Shown: positions 55,031 to 64,000 of the stretch, in pieces
Numbering within the stretch: position 1 is the first letter of the stretch
How the letters are laid out: each line of letters opens with the position of its first letter
Notes under the pieces: model-generated
Seen by the model: only the letters and a program-made list of their open reading frames with translations
Database searches by the model: none
Told to the model about the DNA's origin: nothing
Translations under genes and position numbers: made by a program
Assembly (NCBI GenBank): GCA_036785705.1
Contig: JAWUZG010000027.1
Coordinates: 4,941,501 to 5,005,500, forward strand
DNA from: Acanthornis magna
Taxonomy: Eukaryota; Chordata; Aves; Passeriformes; Acanthizidae
DNA length: 64,000 nt
Direction: 5' to 3'

Positions 55031-57805
55031 ACACAAACATGCACTACTAGTTTTGGTGTTCTGATCTCTCTTAGATGTCCATGCTCTGAAAGGAAAAACT
55101 GTGTCCATTAATCAGCTCATCTGAAACTATAAATGTCTGGTTGTAGTTTAACGCTATGATGAATCTTGCTTTAGGTTTTGTGATATCAGGTCACAAATGT
55201 CCCTCCACAGAACACCAAGGTCAGCATTGTGTCATCTCACCTGTTGGTTCAAGCTGTTGAGAGGTCAGTCCTATACCAGCAGGGTTTATGTTGTATCAGG
55301 TGTTGTGCATTGCTGCATCCAGCTTCTGGTTAGATCATGTACCTGTGATGGCTCCCTAGCAATACTCAGAGCAAGAAGCTTTTTAAAGCAGTGATCCCAT
55401 CAGGAATAGCAATACCAAACCTGATCTTCGATTTTTGTTATTTTGTTTTTGAAGCAACTCTACAGTTCTAATGCTACAGTTCCATTTCTGCTGTTTGTGT
55501 GGCACTTACTTTTCAGGTACCAGGTGCATCTGCTTTGAAAGAAAGAGAGATTTTGTGAGATTTCTGAGTATAAATTTCCACCCCCAGAGCTCTATTCTGT
55601 TCAGCGTGATTCCTATAGTAATAGCTTCTGCTTTCTTCAAGTAATACCCACACCATTTTTCTTCTAAATCTCAATTTCCAGGAATTTTGCCCTACCCTCT
55701 TCCCTGGAATCAGAGGTTTGTGGTTAATAGCTTCCTGGTTACACAGCCTACCTTACACAGTTTGCAAATTAAAGAGAACATCTCACTGAAATAAAATTCA
55801 AATCTGATAAAAACACAAAGAAAAATATAGAATAGGGTACTATCCAGATGTGGGATACTGGACTGATTTCTCATCTTCACTGGACTTTGTGCTGTGGAAA
55901 TGAGAGTGCTGGTGATCATGAGAAAAGTGCTACTGGCTTTTCTTGTCATAATAAGCTGGTCTTTTCAATATAGTCGGTGGGTCACTCACGTTATAGCTAC
56001 AGTTTTCTGTTCAGTTTGATCAGCCACTTGGAATTCCCAAGTGTCAGCTGCACAGTTTAAAAAGTGCTTTCCAAAGGATAATTATGCAGACCTATTTTTA
56101 GATTTCTAAGTACCTGCTTTTAGAAGCAGAATTGTAGATTTAAGCACCCATCTTTGAAGTGTAGCCCACAGCACTGCATTGCTACCCAGACTCCAGGCTT
56201 TGGGGGCTGAGCTAGGTGGATGACACTGTGTATTTATCCTGTGTCAGTGTATTTCCATGGCTTGCTTATTGCCAAAGACTTTACGCACTTCCATTAAAAA
56301 AAGTCTCCACAAGAACTGTGATGAAGCACTATCAGCCCTCAAATTGGTGGTTGTATTTTGGTGAGAAATCTACCCCACTGCCTTCAATTTTCCATCTTAT
56401 TTTGGGCTGTGGTCACCCAAGGATTTTTCCATATTTACTGGACAAGCCATACAAATTAGAAATATTTTGGATTTACCAGATCCTCCTGCATTAGCTTCAG
56501 ATGCCATCTACAAGGAGCAGAGAGGAACCCATTGTAAGAAACCCACATCTGGCACTTGATAAGAGCTTTGGAGCATTTTGAAACTCCTAGAAAAAAAGAC
56601 AAGATTCCAGTTTCAAAGCATCCCTGACCTCAGTTCATAACCTTAGTTGTCCTCTAGGATTTTCTGCAGACTGCAATAACCCATTTTCATTGGGCCACTC
56701 TGCAGAGTGAATTCTCACTGAGGCTTTCCTCAGCTGCAGAAATCTACAGATGATCCACCCAGGGTCATGTCATATCTTAAAGGTTATCTTGCACAGTTAA
56801 GCTTTAGGTCTGCTGAAAATAAGTGAGGGTCTAGGAAGCTACCTACACCTTTTCTGTACCCTACTTCACTCACTGGGGTGTTTTTTCTCCCTCTTTATCC
56901 AGGCACCTCAGCTTACCATTTCCAATTTGTGGCTACCCAGTGAGATTTCTAGAGGAAAACTGTAATTTCACTAGTCCTGGGAGTATCCTTTCCTATAATG
57001 GAATTGCCTTTGGAGGCATCCCCATTGTTTGACTGGTCCCACCATAGAACCAGTAGCTGCACAGGCAATGTTTGGTTTGACAGACATTTCAAACCAGCTA
57101 GCACTGCTGCCCAAAGAAACAGTCCCACTCCTACTCTGTATCTGCTGGCCACTCTTTTTCTCTGGTCTGGATTAGCAAGGAGGAAAATTTACTTAAACAC
57201 ATAAGAGAAAAACAGTATTTTTTTCTGGTTCCCCAGGACATTTCACCTGGTTGCAGAAAGACCCATGCTAGCAGAAGGGAGGAGTGGTATAGGAGATCAG
57301 ATCTGCTCCTTTCAGTGTTGTCAGCCTCGAGGACTTTTTGGACTGCAACTTAAGGGAAAATATTCGTAAAAATTACTGTAAAATATTGGAAAATTATTAT
57401 TGTAAAATGTTGTAAAATTACTTTGCATCTCATGGCTGTTCTGAATTTCTAGTTGCTGCATGCAGTGCTTTTTGTTGGGACACTGCCTTTGCTTTTCTGG
57501 AGCATAGAGATATTTTATGTGTTGATCACATTGTTCTTAGCTGCAAGATTTGAAGCTGCACAGAGTTATTCTGTGAATAAAAGGATTTTATTTTGTGTTC
57601 AGTAGTTTCTAGTGCAGATTTGAGGGGTTCCATACAAGAGTCTTGCAGCTGATGAATCATGTTAAGGACAAGAAAGATTTTCCTTTCCTTCCAGACTGGA
57701 TATCTCTTTTTGTCTCTGCAAACACATCTTGGTATTTCAGCCAAACAGCTCTTATTATCAATAAAGACCCATCAGAGATTTTAATCTAAACCCCAAAGAT
57801 ATATC

Positions 57806-58026
57806 CTCATTAAGAAGAAATTCTTCCCCGTGAGGGTGCTGAGGGCCTGGTGCAGGTGCCCAGAGAAGCTGTGGCTGCCCCATCCCTGGAAGTGTCCAAG
57901 GCCAGGATGGACGGGGCTCTGAACAATCTGGGATAGTGGAAGGTGTCCCTGCCCATGGCAGTGGGTTGTAATGAGATGATCTTTAAGGTTCTTTCCAATT
58001 CAAACCATTCTGTTGTTCTATGATTA
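57806..58026 (+). mobile_element. CR1 LINE, 3' end
   Basis: 'GAAATTCTTCCCCGTGAGGG', 'TGCCCCATCCCTGGAAGTGT', 'GAGATGATCTTTAAGGTTCT' and a tail ending TTGTTCTATGATTA. Confidence 0.95.
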
Positions 58027-60354
58027 GACCTCCATAGTGATTCTGTCTCACAGAACCATACCTTCCCTTGGGGGACATTTAACTCCATTCAGAAAAGGTG
58101 TGAAAGTCTTGTCCTCCAAACTGCAGCTGACACCCAGGTGACACCTATATCTGGATGATTTTTATTTTGTTTAATTATTTTTCATCCTCTATTTCTTCTA
58201 AATTATATGGTTGAAGATGTGGTCAAAACATTAATACAATACTCTTTCTGTACTTGTGGAATTCCCAGGTTTCTGGTTCCCTACTGGAAGAGTTTGTAAA
58301 TGGCACAAATTCTCACGCTGCCTGGTTATTTCAAATTTGATGGTGCTTTGAAGTGTTTTTCCTGTGGCATCCCCTAATTTGGACCCTGCAGAACCAGATG
58401 TTTCCTTTTATGTTGCTACTGATCACAGGAAAGAAAAAAAGTAATGTGCAAAAAATTTGGCAAGTGACAGCTTGAGTGCAAAATTTTGTAATGCTCGTCC
58501 TGTGAGCCACACACTAAATTAGTTCCAAAACAGGATATTGAAGTGCATGTCTAATATCCCTCTTCTACCACACCCCAACGCAATTTCTGTTGCTATCTGA
58601 GCTATGAATTGCATTTAAAAACAGCAATCAAATCTCACAAAGAAAGATTATATCTACTTCAACAAGCAGCAGGCACAAGTTTCATCCATTTTGCTGGAAC
58701 AGATGAACACAAAGCTGTTCCACTTTGAGACACTGTGCAGTGAGAGCCCCCCCCTTGCCTCCCAGTGCCCTGACAGTTGTGTTACTACACAGAAAGAATC
58801 ATTTTGTTTGTTAGTCATATCTAAAACTCAGACTTGCGTAGCAGAGTTGTGCTTTCCCATTGCTGGTCCCATCATCTACATAGAGCCAGGATAAAAATCA
58901 GATCTTAATCTGGTCAGTCATATGGCAATCCACGCCATCCTTGATTATCAGCTCTTGCTCCCCAGCAGTGAATATGCCATAGTTCATTCCACAACAATCT
59001 CAATTTCAGGATATGGTTATTTGCAAAGTTTTGAGGGTTTTATTAACATTGTCGCTTGGTCTACGGGATGTCACAATTTGTGTAGCATGGGGAAAAGCAC
59101 TTAAAAAAACCTCCATAGTTTGCACTTTTTCTAACTACAGGCTGCTATTTATTATTGGCAAGAACAGAACACAGGCTTTAGAATTTAAGCAAGAAAGACC
59201 TCTGGCAATGAGGAAATGAGCCTAGACATTTTTCATGAATGGGGTAGAGCTGCTTAACTCTGACTGGCTTGTTTTCTTTTCTTCCTATTCACATCACTCA
59301 AGTCCCACCTTCCTGCCTTAAAAGGCATCTCGTTCCCTGGCAGCAAGACAAGTATCTGTTTGATGTCAGCACCCTTTTATTTGCTTAAAAGCATCTTTTT
59401 TTCAAGGCAGTAAATTGAAAATGACTACCGCATCGAGAACTAGCCAATTTCCAGCACTCTCTGCAGAACTGCTCTGCTTTCACATTTGAGCGTTATCATT
59501 AATTTTCTAATGAATAATGAGATCAGAGAGCTTGCATGCTGTATTATGTGTAGGAAAATGCTTATGTAAATCAGTATGGCTGTGGTAGCTTCCCAGGGGA
59601 ATTTTAAAGCTTATCATATCATTAAATCTGATAACAATTCATTTTTAAAATAAGTAATGCAAGGGAAAAAAAGGTCTTTTCACTGCCTATTTGTAATAAT
59701 ATATTTATAATATGAAAGAGAAAGGAAGGCTGCAAGATCATATATGAGAAAATTGTACCAGAAGTTCCTTATGCTTTGCAAGCTGCACCCTGTGTGGAGA
59801 AAAAAAAGCATTCCTTGTATTTACATAGCTGAATCTTGTGAAATGTGTTGATTGTAATGAGAATATTGTCATAGTTCAATGTGGATTTCACTTTTCCAGG
59901 CTCCCTGAAACATATTCCAAAGCTTTTCCTGCACTACACTTCCAGGGGCCTTAGGGGCACCTTCCTCATGTTCCCCTTCTTCTTCCTTCCCACGTGAATA
60001 ATGAGCTCAGTGAAATTTTAACTTGTTTTTAGCATCATAGCAACAAGGGTGCTTATGAGTCGTACTGGGGCTAAAGACGTCAGGATCCCATTTTTCCAGT
60101 GGGACAGACAGCTGCTCCATGGATTCCAGTCATCATGTTTACCACCTAGAAAACTTTTAATTAGTCTTCCCGTTTCCTTCCTCCCCTGCTTTGTGCTGAA
60201 TATAAACAGCATTTGATTTGCCAGGACTGTGCAAGCTGCAGCTTGTATTGTGAAAGCATCACCAGTGCCCCCACAAAGTCAAAAGTCTCAGTGTCCCTTT
60301 TCTTTCCTTGGGCTGAACTCAGACAGAAATATGCCTATTCTCTTACCCAGGTGT

Positions 60355-60583
60355 TGAGTAGGTTTAGATGGGGTATTAGAGAGAAATTCTTCCCTGTGAG
60401 GGTGGGAGGCTCAGGCACAGGGTGCCCAGAGAACCTGTGGCTGCCCCATCCCTGGCAGTGCCCAAGGCTGGGTTGGATGGGGCTCTGAGCACCCTGGGAT
60501 AGTGGAAGGTGTTCCTGCCCGTGGCAGAGCGTTGTAATCTGTAAGGTCCTTTCCAACCCCAGCCATTCTGTGATTCTGTGAGT
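60355..60583 (+). mobile_element. CR1 LINE, 3' end
   Basis: 'GAAATTCTTCCCTGTGAGGG', 'CTGGGATAGTGGAAGGTGTT', 'GTAAGGTCCTTTCCAACCCC' and a tail CATTCTGTGATTCTGTGAG. Confidence 0.95.
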
Positions 60584-63011
60584 GAAGTTCCTGCATCTCC
60601 TCCCGTCCTCTATTCCTAAGGCCATGTTTGAGCCTTAGGAGGAGAGACAGGTTCTTGCCACTGTGCCAATGTGGGTTAATTAGGCACAACTCATCAAACA
60701 GTGACTAATAATATTTTGCATTTTGGAGCTTTCTCCTCTGACTCTTAAAGTATTTTGAAAAAAACTAAACTCCTGCTTCCTAGGAATGCAAAGATGGCTT
60801 TAGGAGGAGGAGTTCCCCATTAAGCCAGACTGAGGTGACACATCATGACTGAGGACTGTGACCTCCACCATCCGTCCATGAGAAGTAAGTACCACTGAGG
60901 CTTGGGAGAGCACAGGTGTGCTGATAGGGAACCAGGATCTTCTTCTTTTTAACCCTCAATGTCCACTTTTCCATGTTAAATATTAGCTACACATCAGAAA
61001 GGGGGAAAAGAATTCATCTCTTCCTCAGGGATGATGAACTGAAATTGGCCCTGATTCAGGAAAAAATGTCCATTCAGCTCAGCACTCAAACTGAGACGTA
61101 AGTGCTAGCCTGAGTACAGACAGACTTAAACCTCTGTTTAAATGCTCTCCTGAGCAGGAGTCATTAGCACCAGCTCTCTCCCTGCACAATGCATTATTCC
61201 TTATGGAAGCAGCCAGCATTCAGATGGGCATCCAAACTTTTGGGGGCTTGCTTTATCTCAGCCATTTTCTGCTGCTCCTCGCAGGCCTTTTGGCTGCTGC
61301 ACAATTCAGGATCCAAAGGGAAGGTTCCCAGCAATCTGCCAGGAGAGCCATTCAAACCCGAAGTGCTTTTTTGGAGGGCAGTGGCATGACATGGGGATTC
61401 CATGTCAGGCAGGTGGGGACTCGTTTGGAACTCAAAGGGTAATGAATACCTTTTTCTGTTGGAAACCTGCTCAAATGATTATCAAGTAGCAATATTGAGA
61501 AAAATTGTGGAGCAACACAAACATTCTGGCAGATTTAAAAATAAATCTGATTTTCTTCTGTGATCAACATAAATATTTGGATATTGCCCATCAAACTGTG
61601 AATAAAATTGATTTATCCCTAAAAACAGTTTTACAAAATATATGGATTAATTAAAAAATATTTTCAAACACTTTTCCCTCCCCAATAGAAAATTTTTGAT
61701 GTATTCTTCACACATGGAGCCTTCTGATTTCAGGTATTTGAACATCACCTGTGTCCTTGAGGGTGAATTTTATGGCTGTAACTCACAGGTAGATTGTTTC
61801 GATATTCTAATATTCTTGGGAGGAGTTGTTACAAGTTTGAAAAGTATTTTTGTTGTTGTTTTGTACAGTCACAGGCAAAATATCCATAAGAACTGTTGGA
61901 CTTAGCTGCCTTTCTGTCACACGAGGGGACAGAAGGGCAGGAAGAACAGACCTGAAAATGAAACATTTCTGAATTAGGTTTAGATGTATGTTCTTCATGC
62001 CAAGGCATTTGAATTGGGCACAAGAAATACAGAATACACAAAGAAAATCAAGTCAAAACTTTTCTTGATATTTGGAGTTTAACTCAGTGTTAATTGCTAT
62101 GGAATATAATACTCCATCACTTGGAATTGTCATCATAACGAACATTAAGGGGATTTACCTTGGGGTCAGGGATGGCCACTTCTCAGGATAAGGTTTTCTT
62201 GATGGACTTGACAAAATTATTTAAAATAGTGATTGACATGTGTAATCAGTTTGCCTTTAAAGTAATTAAAGTTTTCAAAGGACCTTGGAATAAGAGTTAT
62301 TTTTACAGCAGTGAAAATAGAAAGAAAATTGAGCTCAGCATTGCAAACACCTGTAATGTGATATGACAGGACAACAGATCTTCAAACTCTTTCTTCAACA
62401 CTCAGTTTTTTGGATTTAACATAAAATGTTGCCTGAAGTGTCTGTTTCTTCTCTTGAGCTGACGTGGAGCAGCTCCTTGATCTGTAAACAGACCCACTGC
62501 ACATCTCCCTGTGGTGAAAAGTGTTCCTCTTTTTGGAAGTATATTCCTGGCTTCTGTGTTGATTCATCAGTGCCAGGAAATCACATCCTCTATCAGCTTG
62601 CAAGACTATTCAATTATGTGATGTATAAACATCTCTCATAGGATTGTATGTGACTTTGTTTTGATGGATTAAATGGGCCAATGCTGTAGAGTTATGATGG
62701 TGTTCTTTCTGACACACTCATTAATCAAGGGCAATCTACTTCTAAATCACACTGCATTCCCAAGAAATAGTCATGAGTTTCACCCAAGCGTTTGAATTAA
62801 CTAAAAATGTTAAGTCCTTGACATTCCACTTTGGTGGTGTTATGAGCCAATTGATGTTCAAAGGTGGCTCTAATTGCTGGGAGATGATCAGAAAGGACTG
62901 GCATTTAACAAATGACACAACAGTTTCGGTAGACTTCCTGTGAGTCAATCTAACAGTGACAGTATTCATTTGTAAAGCTGGACAGTCACAATCAGGGACA
63001 AGGCTGAGATC

Positions 63012-63525
63012 CCACCAACAGTGCTCCATCCAGCCCTGGGGCCCAGCACAGCAAGGACATGGAGCTGCTGGAGCCAGCCCAGAGCAGGGACACCAAGGGG
63101 ATCAGACGGATGGAGCAGCTCTGCTGTGGGAAAAGGCTGAGGGAATTGGGATTGTTCAGCCTGGAGAAGAGAAGGCTTTGGGGTGACCTCATTGTGGCCT
63201 TCCAGTGCCTGAAGGGAGCCTACAGGAAAGATGGAGAGAGACTCTTGACAAGAGCCTGGAGTGACAGGACAATGGGCAATGGCTTCACACTGACAGAGAG
63301 GAGGTTTAGATTGGGTATGAGTAAGAAATTCTTCCCTGTGAGGGTGCTGAGGCCCTGGCACAGGTTGCCCAGAGAAGCTGTGGCTGCCCCATCCCTGGAA
63401 ATGTCCAAGGTCAGGTTGGATGGGGCTCTGAGCAACCTGGGATAGTGGGAGGTGTCCCTGCCCATGACAGGGGGTTGGACCTGGATAAGCTTCCAACCCA
63501 AACAATTTTTTGTGATTTTATGATC
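63012..63525 (+). mobile_element. CR1 LINE, 3' end (young subfamily)
   Basis: About 510 bp, beginning near 'CTGGGGCCCAGCACAGCAAG' and closely matching 45585-46074. The tail is decayed (TTTGTGATTTTATGATCTATG). Confidence 0.96.
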
Positions 63526-64000
63526 TATGAATGTGTTCATGGGGTGAGAAGGACTAATTTGGGTTCTGCGATTTGGGTCTGAGTTGCTCTTTGGCCAGAA
63601 TTATAGGGAAGATGTGAAACTGCTTCTCCCACGTCCAGTGGGAATATTCCAGCAGCCCAGAACCAAATCTCTGGCACGGTCTTCCTGCTTCAAATCGTTC
63701 CTTTTGAACAATTCCCAAATATCTCAGGGCAGCAGGGACCCTAGTCAGTGGGAACTGCAGGGGAGCAGGAGCAGTGGAATGGAGGCAACAGCCAGGAGAG
63801 CCATGAGCTTGAGAACTGGGATCAGAAGACCCTGAAAGGGAGAGGGGCCCTCCCTGCAGCTGGCAGGGGATGTAGCTGTAGCACAAGAACACACGGCACT
63901 GGCCTGCAGGCAAGACACAGGGATGGAGGCATCCCAACAAGATGACTCTTTGATTGCTCCTTTATGGGCCGCCCACAGGCAGCAGGCTAGGAAGGGTTTT

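Larger units (their letters stand above)
53216..64000. other. Intergenic to right edge, CR1 copies only
   Basis: The blocks 53216-54914, 55031-57805, 58027-60354, 60584-63011 and 63526-64000 contain no recognisable gene or RNA. The stretch 59400-59720 is AT-rich with several ATTA-type homeodomain core words and could be a conserved noncoding element, untested. Confidence 0.5.

Overview
The window is vertebrate nuclear DNA, almost certainly from a bird. It carries many truncated CR1 LINE copies in both orientations, ending in the typical avian CR1 tail (short 'ATTCTATG'-like octamers), and the only recognisable protein gene is a cyclin D2 gene with long introns. Species cannot be fixed from the sequence. 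There are no prokaryotic features.

Positions 1-15495 hold the 5' half of CCND2 (cyclin D2) on the minus strand. Three coding exons are clear, with GT/AG splice sites and intact phase: exon 1 (15301-15495), exon 2 (13631-13846) and exon 3 (11096-11255). They encode the first 190 codons plus one base of a protein that is usually about 289-291 residues. I could not find exons 4 and 5, which normally encode the rest of the second cyclin fold and the C-terminal tail. Intron 3 therefore probably runs off the left edge and exceeds 11 kb.

Positions 13.2-18.5 kb are GC- and CpG-rich and contain the CCND2 promoter, 5' UTR, exon 1, intron 1 and part of intron 2. Long homopolymers lie here: A40 (transcript sense) just upstream of the start codon, and G22 and A23 in intron 1. 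An octamer/CCAAT/TATA-like array near 16.7 kb points away from CCND2.

Positions 18.5-64 kb look intergenic, and I see no coding exon I can defend. From 13.2 to 27.8 kb interspersed repeats are nearly absent. From 27.8 kb on there are many CR1 fragments, two solo retroviral LTRs each bounded by a perfect 6-bp target duplication (29076-29656 and 36954-37205), one or two old MIR-like SINE relics, an AT-only tract and two microsatellites, (AGAGG)17 and (TTCC)32. Cyclin D2 works with CDK4/6 to phosphorylate RB in G1. The intergenic flank may hold its distal regulatory DNA, but that is inference. I found no convincing previously undescribed system. The most worthwhile leads are the A40 tract in the CCND2 leader, the divergent promoter-like array, the two solo LTRs and the possible intron-2 read-through isoform.
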